NCBI GenBank assembly: GCA_958450365.1
Contig: CAUEEP010000287.1
Location: 1 to 64,000 of the forward strand
Source of the DNA: Mesorhabditis belari
Taxonomy: Eukaryota > Nematoda > Chromadorea > Rhabditida > Rhabditidae
Direction of reading: 5' to 3'
Length of the DNA: 64,000 bases
A program made the position numbers and the translations under genes. The notes under the pieces are model-generated. The model had not been told where the DNA came from and ran no database searches. It was given only the letters and a program-made list of their open reading frames with translations. Position 1 is the first letter of the stretch. Every line of letters begins with the position of its first letter. This document shows positions 22,873 through 32,984 of the stretch, piece after piece.

Positions 22873-24189
22873 ATGGTGAACAAAACTGTTCATGAATATC
22901 CATTCCTTTATATCAGCGCCATGAATATAACTGGAATTTTTGGTGGATCGCTCAATTTTTTCACCATCTACTTAATCGTTTGGGTTTCACCGAAAACGAT
23001 GAAAAATTATCGATATTTCATTTTGTTTTATCAAGTAAGTGCTTTGGGAGTCTTCATCTGCAATTTTCAGATCTCCTCAACTCTTTTTGAACTATTCCTG
23101 CACTTTTTGATAGTCGAAGTCTATTTTCCGGCTCAGAGCTGTCGAATGTATGGATTTTTATATGAAATATTTCATATCCATGCGACAATGCTATTTGTGA
23201 GTGAATCAAAGCAATCAATAAGAAGATAATTTTAGGAAATTGGACTGTTCTTGATTTTGAATACGCTCCTATCCACCGTTCAATGCTTTATTTATCGACA
23301 TCGATTGGTGTTACCGAAAGATCATTGGTTGAGGTATTCATCCAAAGATTTCTTTATTCTTTTCTTTAAATGAACTTTTCTTTCAGATTTTCATTGCACA
23401 ATTGGGTCCTCATTTTAGCTTTTCATTATTTTCTTTTTCTATTTATTGGTTCTATCTGTATTCTTCGATTACCCCTTGAACACCCACCAAATGCACAAGG
23501 ATTGGAGAAATTGTTGGAAGTAAATACTCAAAAAGAACTGATCCACAAAGATTTAAACAAGTATTAGTATTTATAACATTAAGTATTTGGCAAACGTGCC
23601 AAAAACCGAGCAAGCACTGTAGTCTATCGTTCAACTCTAGGATTACCCCGAATATTCATTTCTCGGAACTGACGTCAATGCTTGGATTGCTTATATGAAT
23701 CAACCAATCTTCCCACCAATTCTCAATTTCTCTTCAGTACTTGGTCTTGAAATTCTTATCCCTGTTGTTGCAACAGAATTGCTATTATTTGTGAGTTCTT
23801 TATTTCCACACATCAATCAAATCCTTTAGTCAACTTCATTCGTGATTCATTCAATTTATCTCCTTGAAAGTCCATTGATTCATATGAGCGCAAAGACAAA
23901 ACAATTACATAAAAGGCTCGTCTATTCTTTGTTTGTGCAGGTGCGTTTAACAAAAAGGACAAAAAGACTCGATTGTTTCCAGATAATGATCCCATTTTTC
24001 TCTGTAGCTGGCCCATTGGTCTTGTTTGTATTTTTAGCAGTAACAGGCAAAATTTTCGACCAAATGTGGTTAAATGGAAGCGTTACTCTTGGAAGCAGTC
24101 ACGCCACTCTGTCATCGATTTTGATTTGTGCTTTCACTGAACCGTATCGACTCTATATTTTGAAAGGAATCAAAAGAATTCTGAAGTGA
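22873..24189 (+). CDS. Srh/Sri-class chemoreceptor, copy B
   Basis: Seven-helix receptor of about 330 residues, very close to copies A, C and D. Exon 1 starts MVNKTVHEYPFLYISAMN. A 36-base intron (GTAAGTGC...TTTTCAG) removes the stretch following FILFYQ. Later exons carry EIGLFLILNTLLSTVQCF, FSLHNWVLILAFHYFLF, DYPEYSFLGTDVNAWIA, MSAKTKQLHKRLVYSLFVQ and SSHATLSSILICAFTEPYR, ending KRILK with TGA at 24187. The fourth intron is read from GTAAATACT after LEKLLE. With that donor there is no frameshift, despite a one-base deletion further in relative to copy A. Such receptors act in sensory cilia of chemosensory neurons; the ligand is unknown. Confidence 0.82.
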
Positions 24190-25150
24190 GACTCAATTGT
24201 CCACAGAAATAAAGTTTTCTTTAGAAAATCATCGCTGGGTCGTCTCCAAGTCGTTTCTCATTCAAATTCAAGAATTCTCTTTCGACATTGAGTTCATAGT
24301 GGACCGCAGTTGAGCCGGCCACTTTGATGTCAATAAATTTCTGATTTTACTCAATTTTACTGCACAGTACAACATACAAAATGCACCAATTGAAATACGA
24401 TTTTTTCCATTAGAAAGGTCAATTATTTTTCCACAAATGAAGATTAAATGGGTTTACAAATGTCTTATGACTCGATTTCTTTGAGAGTGTGAAGCCGGGT
24501 AGTAAAAAAGCACAAAATTCTTCAAAAACATCTGCCTTTTCAAACCGCTCTCACCAAATAACTTCCTGATTTTACTCAATTTTACAGCACAGTACAAAAT
24601 ACAGAAGTGGAAAGAATTTGATAATGGCAATAACTTGGCACTTATGGGTTTTAGCGCGCGCAATATAACCAACCCTTAAACTCTTTCCTAGTCAATTTGC
24701 GAAAATCGACATTTTTTTTTGTTAAAGATCGAGGCGATCATTAACCTGCTCTTGTTGATCATCCTTCTAATTGTTCGTGACGATGTTAGGTCCGAATCCG
24801 AACAGGCGTCCGGATCTGATCCGGACGTCCGAATGCGACCAGAATGAGTGTGGTCGGATTCGGACGTCCGAATCCGACCACAATCCGCTAAATGCCAATT
24901 GATCCCGCTTGATTCATCAAATTTTTTATAATTTTTCAACTATGATAGTTCCACCCACGCAAAATTTAAGTAATATGGTTTGTGAATTTCCAATAACTTT
25001 TTTAAAATATTGCGCGTCTGCGCCAATGTTTGCTAAAAAAATATTCATTCCACCCTGAACCACCCCGTTTATCAAAAATTGGCCGTTGTTTTAAAAATTG
25101 TTGCTCATTTTCTTGGTAGACATGTAGTAGCTGATATTTATAATTAAACT
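24190..25150. repeat. Repeat-rich spacer with a perfect palindrome
   Basis: 24340-24720 repeats 21700-22050 (mariner-type MITE inner region). From 24785 the sequence turns GC-rich, with nested CCGGA/TCCGG and GGACGTCC motifs, including a perfect 34-base palindrome at 24849-24882. No gene is visible before the integrase remnant. Confidence 0.7.
24849..24882. repeat. Perfect 34-base palindrome
   Basis: The left arm TGTGGTCGGATTCGGAC is followed directly by its exact reverse complement. The centre is GACGTC and there is no spacer. It is far more GC-rich than its surroundings, and related half-sites (CCGAATCCGAACAGG, CCGGATCTGATCCGG) lie within 70 bases upstream. Confidence 0.9.
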
Positions 25151-25153
25151 TTA

Positions 25154-27480
25154 ATGTTTTTTCTTTTTAGGTCATTGGTCTTCAGAATGATCGCTTTTAA
25201 CGATCATTTCGAGAAATTCGTACAAGAGCGACACAGTCGAGCTTTCCCGTCTAAAGCAGGTTGTGTGAAGATGATCGAAACACTTCAATCAACATCAGTA
25301 AATTGGAAATTAACTGAAGAACGAAATCTTCACCGGCGTTTCTCTCTATTCAGCGAAAACGGGACAATAATTCTTCTGCACCATGGTGATGGAGCCAAGA
25401 AAAACGACGGGAAGAAAGTCATCAACCTCTATGAATTGCTTCGACAGAAACATTCAACACTTGGACACGCTGGAATCGGTTTAATGTGGAAAGCCCTACA
25501 AAATTATTATGGGATATCGAAAAAAGTACTGAAGATTTTCGTGGATCAATGCGAGGGATGTCAATTGAAGAAGAAGCTTCCAAAGAAAGGAATAGTTGTG
25601 AAGCCGATCATTTCTAACCACCAAAACCAGCGATGTCAAGTTAATTTGATCGACATGCAAAGCGCTCCAGATGGCGATTAAAAGTTTATTTTCGTTTACC
25701 AGGTAGATTATTTTTTTGGTTTTTCAAGTTGAGTCTTGTTTATTTATGTTAATACTTCTTATTTTAGGATCACCTCGCAAAATTCGTCTCGTTGAGGGCT
25801 CTGAAGACAAAAATGGCAAAAGAAGTAGTCGAAAACATCGTATCGATTTTTGGAACCTTTGGCGCTCCACAAATTCTTCAGACAGGTAAGCTATTTTTAA
25901 AAATAAATCGGAATTTTTCATAAAATTTATTGCATTTTTTGATGGGGCTATAGGAAGGGGGGGCGGGGTGGGTAAAATAAAAACTATAGCACCTTTTTTT
26001 ATTTTTGCTTTTAGACAATGGAAGAGAGTTTGCAAATAAACGTCGCTCAATGGCCTGGTTGCAAGATCGTTCACGGGAAACCGCGCCATTCGCAGTCACA
26101 AGGAAGTGTAGAGCAAGCAAACGCGGATATCGAGGTTAGTTTGGCTGCTCATAAAAATACTTGTGATCGTTTAGGATATCTTGAGCGTTCATCAAAGAGA
26201 AACAAAAACTACCGAGTGGGCCCGATTTTTGCCCTTGATTCAATATCGTAAAAACATCAGGTAACTTTAATTTTTTTGGAAATTTAAATTTTGTCGATAG
26301 ATTTCATTCCGGTATTGGACGTAGCCATATGTTGCAATGTTTGGACGAGACTCAGAAAATGCTACAGCGATTACTAAGGAAGAAGTAAGATTTGAAATAT
26401 TTGTAGGTCTGGAATATTTGAAGTAAACTGTGTGGTTTAGGTTTTGTCAGACGACGACGAAATCCAGCAAAAAAAGTGCCTACGAGCAGGAGGAGAAAAC
26501 GCTTCAGGTTAATTTAAATTTTGATTTTTTTCTTTATTTGTAACTTTAGGAAGATAATTCTACTCGTTACGCCGGTCTACGACCTGTAAGCTTCATGGAT
26601 TCAATTGAGAGTGGTGTTGAGGTATAAATTACGTTTTAAATACATAAAAATAACGTTATTGTTTAGAAATTTCCTGAATTCGCAAATCAGAGGAATAATG
26701 AGGCCTTTCAACTTGGGATTGTTCGTCCAATGCTTGGTTTGCTTTTTAAAATATTTACTAAACATTATTTGGCTTTAGGTGCTCAAAAAGATGAGGAGCA
26801 AGCGGAAATCAATTGTCTACACGATTCGATTATGACGGAAAGACATGGAGCCCATTCTGCTCAGGAGGATCAGGCACGAAAGACGCTTCACGCCAGTTAA
26901 CAAAGGTACTTTTGCGTTTTCAATGTTTTTATTATGATTACTTTTAGTTTTGCACCAATTGATGTTGGACAAAATGTTTTAATGCCAATTCCTTGTGTCG
27001 ATCGACCCAAGATTGGACCACGAAATTTGATGAGAGTCGTCACAGGTACTTTTAAATTTATTTCTAAATGTAAAAAGAAATTCTAGCTGTAACTGATGGT
27101 TTTTACTCGATCGGGACACAAAATGGGCATCTTCGGCAAACATTCACTAGGAATCAATTGGCTCCATGTGAAGCTGAATTCTTCTCGACCAATTCAATTC
27201 CGGACAGGGAGACATCGTTGGGAACTGCTGTTGGGGCAGCATCGATCTCTGGGAGCCAAGGTAAGCACATTTATTTGCACTTATAATCTTTCTTGTTAAT
27301 CTTTCTTTTTTCTTTTTCTTACAAATTCAAATGTTTTTACCTCAGCTAAAATATTATAATTTTAGGTCACGTTCATTGCTTGTGCCTGAGCGGATGTACG
27401 ACAAATCGATGTGCTTGTCGAAAAAAGAGTCTACTTTGCAACTCGAGATGCCACCATGCAAGAAGTTGTACTAACAAGTG
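25154..27480 (+). pseudogene. Integrase-bearing element relic (KRBA2/Ginger-like)
   Basis: A gene-like relic whose pieces are separated by short spliceosomal introns. The order is an H2C2-type zinc-binding region (HSTLGHAGIGLMWKAL ... CEGCQLKKK) and then an rve integrase core with DHLAKFVSLRALKTK, QTDNGREF and HGKPRHSQSQGSVEQANAD. A tail with APIDVGQNVLMPIPCVDRP and GFYSIGTQNGHLRQ follows, ending in a Cys-rich CXC-like module (CLCLSGCTTNRCACRKKSLL...CNSRCH). This architecture matches integrases related to vertebrate KRBA2 and Ginger-type DNA transposons. It is dead: a TAA replaces the codon after GD at 25679, sequence is lost after the DNGREF motif, and a one-base deletion occurs at about 26325. 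Terminal repeats were not identified. Confidence 0.75.
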
Positions 27481-27544
27481 GTCTTTTTGTTTATTGTTTT
27501 GGCTCTTTTCAATTTCAGAATGACGCTTTCAGTAACATGCATTA

Positions 27545-28240
27545 TGTGACAAAAAGAAACGAGACTTTCGGGACAAAATACAATTATACTGTGTTTTCCT
27601 ATGTTATTGACGAACTCTAAATGGACTTTAGACCTCGTGGACCGTGAGTTCCTTCCCCAATTTCCACATTTCCATTCCCTTTCTTTCAAAATGTACTCGA
27701 AACTCGAGGTTCCCCATATTTCCCCTCATTCCACTCACCATTCCCGACAATAAATAGCGCCCAATAATGGGAGCACGACACCGATCACTGTTCTCAACAT
27801 ATCATAGGCAATTGCTAAATAAAACCTTACAGATCGCTCTTTGTGATGACGTAATTCCAAGAACTGGGGTATGTTCTCAGTGTTTCCAATCTGATTAGAG
27901 ACAATGATGCAAGTATTTTAAGCTTTGTTAGAGTTTGTGGTTACGATTACGATTAGTTTACGATTACATCAGATTACAGTTAGATTATGTTTTGTGCTTT
28001 TGTTTCTGACTTTTCTTGGATTTTAACAAACCAATTCAACTGCAGGTGGAGAGTGTGAGAAAGATGAGAACTGAGCTTAGAATTATTGAAAGAGAGATAT
28101 AGGTGCGAGGCGACTTTTCATAGTCCCAGAGGTAGATCGTGGCCATGAGTCTGAAATTGGTTCTAGGGTCTGAAGAGATCTCTTTGGCAAAAGGTTTCGT
28201 TGACAAGTTTCGCTCAAAACTGTGAACCACCGCGATATGG
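27545..28240 (-). pseudogene. Duplicated fragment of the sre receptor gene
   Basis: Minus strand; closely matches 44905-45580, covering exons 4 and 5 of the sre gene and their introns. Exon 4 (about 28040-28160) still reads LMATIYLWDYEKSPRTYI. Exon 5 (about 27750-27830) has lost one base at ACAATAAATAGCGCC relative to ACAATAAAATGGCGCC, giving a frameshift. The other exons are missing. Similarity also continues into the tRNA-like repeat that follows. Confidence 0.85.
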
Positions 28241-28261
28241 GCGAGAATTACTTGCCAGCCA

Positions 28262-28345
28262 AAAGAAACCGGATGGCCTGGTGGATAGTATCCCCGACCT
28301 GCACGCTACTTCCCCCTGGTTCGAATCCTGTTTCAACCTTTTTAA
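28262..28345 (+). repeat. tRNA-like (SINE-type) repeat, copy 1
   Basis: It contains A-box-like TGGCCTGGTGGATAG and B-box-like GGTTCGAATCC about 35 bases apart, as in RNA polymerase III promoters of tRNA-derived SINEs. The flanks do not form an acceptor stem, so a working tRNA is unlikely. A second, shorter copy lies in an intron of the sre gene at about 45605-45680. Confidence 0.55.
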
Positions 28346-28447
28346 TTTTTAGGGCACTAAATCCAATATTTAGGTGCTCTAAAGGTCTATAAAAATATCG
28401 AAAACCAAAAGCTAAAGCATTTTTTTTTTAGGACACTAAGAAATATA

Positions 28448-29345
28448 CAGGGTGTTCCACAATTACTGATACCTGATAACTAGCTTGAAAAAACTTTTTT
28501 TAGTAGAAAACTTGTGATGAAACTTTTATTTTTAACAAATTAGATAGTAAAGTAATGGAAAAACAACAATTATTGGATATGTCCTCCTTTCGCGTTGATA
28601 CAGAGCTGAAGGCGCTTCGGGAAGTCGTCGACCGTGGCACGCAAGTAGGGGAGATCCATCACCGAGGTGGGATGAAGAGAATGCGAAACTGATTTGTGTG
28701 GATTAGAAATGCCGTAAATTCGATCGTTTTGTTGTTCAACACTTGCTGGACCGTAAAAACTTTCTCATCGGTGAAAAGAATCCTTCGGTGAGCTTTTCCA
28801 GGAAACCGAGCAAGAAGTTGAGCACAATGCTGTTCTCTCTTAAGTTTTGTAGCGTCGGTAATTCCGTGACACTTGTTTTTCTTGAAAGCTTTCATTCCTA
28901 AGCGTTTTCGAAAGATTCGATGCATCGAAGTCACAGGAACTTTCATTTCACGAGCCATTTGACGAACAGATCTCTCTCCGGGTTGCGCCTTATTTTCTCG
29001 CGAACGTTCTTGATAACAGTCTTAAGAGCCGAAGTTACAAGTCTTCCACGTCCCTTTCGATCCTGACTTAAAACGTTTGCATGTTCGCAAAACAAGTTGT
29101 TTTGTCACTCCCAGTCGTTGACGGATCGACCGTGCCGGAACCTTTCTTGTGAAAAGAAATGATCAAGTCGCGAAAGCTGGAGGGCTTGGCCATTTTTAAA
29201 AAAGGACAATTTTTTAAATATTATTAAATGAAAACAAGTTTAAAACAAGAAAAACTTAAAAAACAGTCAATAAATCGCTCGAGTTGGACAATTTAAATTC
29301 TTTTATCATGAGGGGTCGGGGTATCAGTAATTGCGGAACACCCTG
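28448..29345 (-). mobile_element. Internally deleted Tc1/mariner-type element
   Basis: The inverted ends CAGGGTGTTCCACAATTACT (left) and its near-complement at 29326-29345 are bounded by TA on both sides. On the minus strand a transposase relic reads RQMAREMKVPVTSMHRIFRK and RRILFTDEKVFTVQQ, which includes the first catalytic Asp. It then jumps to a C-terminal VDDFPKRLQLCINAKGGH. The piece with the second and third catalytic residues is gone, and the N-terminus has stops. Confidence 0.85.
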
Positions 29346-29689
29346 TATATTTATACTTTGATCTTTATAATTTCTTGTGAGAGCGTGTCTCGGTGTCTTA
29401 ATGGTAGATGTCTTGAAAACAGACAATTTATCAAAACTTCTCCTTATGAGGGCAAACTTCGCTCAAACTGGAGCGACCTGACACTATCACAATTACTTCA
29501 ACACTTGCGTGTGAAAAAAGGAGCACAAAACTCCCTCAAAACAAAGCTTAAATAATGGGTTTTTAAGTACGCAAACGGACAACTGAATATCGTCTAGTGG
29601 CTGATTACGGTAGTTTATCCATCAGCTTTGAATTTTAACTTGTGTATTGAATTTTGACTAACTGCAGAGCGAAATAAGGCAAAAAAAGT

Positions 29690-32205
29690 GTTTTCTGACA
29701 AAAAAATTTGTAAAAATGCGTACTAGATGCAAAAAATTATGGAGAATTCGAAAATCGTAGTTATTTGAAATTTTGTCTGGCTCAATTTTGAGCAAAATGC
29801 GTTTTTGTCAAATTTTCTATGTTGAGTTTTCTTTCCAAGGCTCTAAAATGAATATATCTGAACAAATCAAAAACCCCCGGCGGTTTTGGGTCAAGCTTGT
29901 CGCGATGAACATTTTAGTAAAAAAAAGAAAAAAATCGGATAACTCAGGCAGAGTTATTAAGTTTTGAAAGAAAACGTTCAAGAGCTACCGTAATCTTCAC
30001 ATTTCCGCTTTCTAAAAGACACCCTTTTCTAGAGCCGTACGCAAATTTGCTGGCTTTTTAAAATTGTGCAACTTTTCGTTGCCTCTTTTTCATTCTGCTT
30101 CGTATTTTTTCATCTCATCGTCTGCCATCGACAAAGTTAAGTTTTTTCATTGAATTAATGGACGGATGGCTTTGTTGATAGGACTTTTTTAGGATCGTTT
30201 CTTCTCCAACTCATGTGCAACGTCATGTTCAGTATTGTTGTACCGAGATCGCATAGAAAAACTTGCACGGTACATTTTTTCGCAGTAAATAACAAGTTTT
30301 CCATTTTGTCCGAACGTTTGATTTTTTCCGAATTTGCTCAAAAATTGAATGTAAGCCTTCTAATCCTTCTTCAGACATTGCACCTAAGCAACGATGGCAT
30401 TGAAGAAATTCCGGCACATGTGCTAGCAATACATGGATCTTTGTTGAGCGAGATCCAATATCCAATTCTTCAAGTTTTGCGAGCAATGGCTTAATAGAAG
30501 TAAAGATTTTTTTAATATCGTCGTCTTTCATGTTTTGTTCAGTGGAGCCAATAGCATTAGAGAATGTCGAAAATTTTTCCAGGCAGTCGGATAGCTTCTT
30601 ATATTTTTGTGAGTTGACTAGAACCTTAAATTCCTCTCGATTTTCACATAATCTCTTGAGCTTCGGACTATTGAGATCTTCCGATTTAAACGATCGTGGG
30701 AATCCCAATTTTTGTGCTAATAATGCAAAAGCATCCCATTCTGTTGGTGAAGCTTGTCGGGCTTCTTGTTCCAACTCTTTATAAATACGGTTTCCGATGC
30801 CGAGCTTTATATGGAGTGATGGAGGAACGACATGCGTCGGTTCAGCCGGCTAAACGTATTTTTGAAAAACACCTTTGCGCAACTCCGAATATTTGAATCT
30901 ATTTTGAGTAGTTCGTCAAACGTTTTTATAGATCTTTCCGGATAAATACTCCAATCCAATTTCTCTGGACACCCGTCTATTTTGCGTTGTTTTGTGGCCT
31001 TGAAAAAACACCGAACGTAAGGATAAGTTGCTGCATTTGATATTCCATAAAGAGAAGTCAAAAAACACAGGTCGCCTCCAATGAAGACGGTGAATTTCAT
31101 ATCAACAAGCTCTCGATAGACTTCCTTAAACTTTTGTAAACTTTTGTTGTCGTCGCTCCCTTTCCAAACTGCCAGTATTAGGTGATTGTATCTAGATTGA
31201 GGTTTGTTGCTCTAATCAGGAAACATGACGGTCAATTTTGTCGTTTCAAAACCCTAGTCTGCCATCAGCAAAATTCTCTGTGCCTCTTTGCTGGGTACAC
31301 GTTTAAGACGAAAACGAAGCGCTGCTTTTATATCCTTCAATTGAATAATCCCGTTTGAAATAACATATTCAACTTTTTGATTCACTTCGGATATTACCTG
31401 TCTCATTTTATACTCACTTGCAAAAGGAGCATACTTGCTGTAGAGTCGATGTGAAAAACGAGAAATTCCTGCTCTTGAAAATACAGCTAAAGTTTGATGA
31501 GGTGAAACAGGAGAAGAAATGGGCAGTTTGTTCCTCTTATGCCTCTTGTATTTTGCGCGGATTTGTCGAGCTCGTTGAGCGAAAAATAACTTTTGTTTCT
31601 TCTTATCCCTTTTCATTTGTCTGAGAATTTCAATTTTTTGCTTCTTAGAGGTCACAATATCTCTCGATTCTGATTTGCTATTTTCAAAGCTTCTCTAACA
31701 TCCTTTTTGCTATCCAACTGAGCGTTTCTTGCCTTTTGAGCAGCAATTTTCGATTTTTTGGACGACTCATCTGAAAAAAGAGCTTAAGAAAGTGGATAGA
31801 CAAAAAAAGGAAAACATAAAAGCGATTGTTGCCGACAACGAAAAGTTGCACAATTATGAAATTTGCCTACGACTCTAGAAAAGGGTGTCTTTTAGAAAGC
31901 GGAAATGTGAAGATTACGGTAGCTTTTGAACGTTTTCTCTCAAACTCTGCGCTGAGTTATCCGATTTTTTTTCTTTTTTTTTACTGAAATGTTCATCGCG
32001 ACAAGCTTGACCCAAAACCGCCGGGGTTTTTTTTTTATTTGTTCAGATATATTCATTTTAGTGCCTTGAAAAGAAAATTCAACATAGGCTCAAAACGCAT
32101 TTTGCTCAAAATTGAGCCAGACAAAATTTCAAATAACTACGATTTTTGAATTCTCCATAATTTTTTGCATCTAGTACGCATTTTTTGTTAGAAAACGTAC
32201 TTTCG
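29690..32205 (-). mobile_element. Unclassified DNA transposon with ~400-base inverted ends
   Basis: The left arm (about 29690-30095) and right arm (about 31825-32205) are long inverted copies. Shared blocks include ATGCGTACTAGATGCAAAAA, CAATTTTGAGCAAAATGCG, GGTCAAGCTTGTCGCGATGA and TCTTCACATTTCCGCTTTCT. Between the arms are minus-strand coding pieces for one protein (separate entry). The length of the arms is unlike Tc1/mariner and recalls foldback, Mutator-like or Kolobok-like elements. I could not define target-site duplications. Confidence 0.75.
30229..31655 (-). pseudogene. Transposase-like protein of the long-TIR element
   Basis: Three minus-strand frames follow in order. The first (31655-31254) has a Lys/Arg-rich coiled region and then HQTLAVFSRAGISRFSHRLY and RFRLKRVPSKEAQRILLMAD. 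The second (to about 30807) has WKGSDDNKSLQKFKEVYREL, MKFTVFIGGDLCFLTSLYGI and PYVRCFFKA. The third (30774-30229) has LHIKLGIGNRIYKELE just upstream and then HVLLAHVPEFLQCHRCLG and MSEEGLEGLHSIFEQIRK. GGD-FL, LHI-LGI and SEEG-E--H motifs recur in transposon-derived proteins of invertebrates as I recall them, but I cannot name the superfamily. Frame breaks at 31240 and 30800 may be introns or decay. Whether the protein is active is unknown. Confidence 0.5.
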
Positions 32206-32232
32206 CACCGATGTGGGGGGGGGGAACTTGGC

Positions 32233-32799
32233 CTAGTGACGACTTGATCTTTGGCCGCTATATTCTTGGCGCTTCAGTTCCTCGCAGTAGGCTACGTGAT
32301 GTGGCCCATCGCAAAAACTCTCGGCTTCAAGCAGGTTCCTCCGTGATTTTTGAGGCAATTCCTTGCAATCGAAACAATTCTTTGGAATAAAGATCGTTGG
32401 TGCCTTCTTGACCTCTGGGGCTTCTTTGTAGTCGCTACCTCGGCGCTTTCCACTTTGAATCTCGTGCACGATTTCGTCCTTCATGTCGCTGATTGACTGG
32501 TCAATATGTTTCACCAAGGACTCCTTCAATTTGGCGATTTCCTCTTGAATGTGTTCCTTGGTGACCATCAAGGTGGACATGCTCTCGGTACATACGGTTT
32601 CGGTCACGGCCTTTGTTGAATCCTCGATTGCCTTTTTGAGGTCCTTCTTCACGTTTCCAATGACGTCACGGTCTACGGCTTTTGTCGGCTTCGTCTCCTG
32701 CTTCACGATTCGCACATTGCTTGGTATTGGCTGATCGGCTTTTCCCTCATTCCCAGGTGTGGTCATCTTTACCTGGAAGAAAACCTTGTCATGGGCCAT
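32233..32799 (-). CDS. Gag-like protein with coiled coil and Cys/His end
   Basis: A 188-codon minus-strand frame. The central part is a predicted amphipathic helix (KDLKKAIEDSTKAVTETV through EEIAKLKESLVKHIDQS). The C-terminus has CFDCKELPQKS...FCDGPHHVAYC, a Cys/His pattern similar to the zinc-knuckle ends of nematode Bel/Pao gag proteins. It lies downstream of the Bel/Pao integrase on the same strand. It may therefore be the gag of a second, mostly lost copy or a rearranged part of the same one. It is not a recognised host gene. Confidence 0.45.
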   Translation of the reverse strand: MAHDKVFFQVKMTTPGNEGKADQPIPSNVRIVKQETKPTKAVDRDVIGNVKKDLKKAIEDSTKAVTETVCTESMSTLMVTKEHIQEEIAKLKESLVKHIDQSISDMKDEIVHEIQSGKRRGSDYKEAPEVKKAPTIFIPKNCFDCKELPQKSRRNLLEAESFCDGPHHVAYCEELKRQEYSGQRSSRH

Positions 32800-32984
32800 T
32801 GAAAATTTGTGTCATGAAAAAAGGAGAGGAAACAGAAACAAACAGATAAATAACGCAATAATGGGTAAGTGTTAGAAACTTGATAACTTGACGCGATGAG
32901 CTTTTAACTGAAAACTTGAATAGAATGACTTTGTTTGTTAGAAGAGATTCAATTGAAAACTTGGGGACTTGAGATTTGCTTTCA

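Noticed and set aside
23540..23640. Apparent one-base deletion and stop in receptor copies B, C and D relative to copy A after the ELIHK stretch
   Set aside because: If the fourth intron starts at GTAAATACT just upstream, the deletion is intronic and all copies splice in frame to DYPEYSFLG.
32233..32799. A host zinc-finger gene
   Set aside because: The coiled coil plus Cys/His tail and its position beside a Bel/Pao pol relic on the same strand fit a retroelement gag better.
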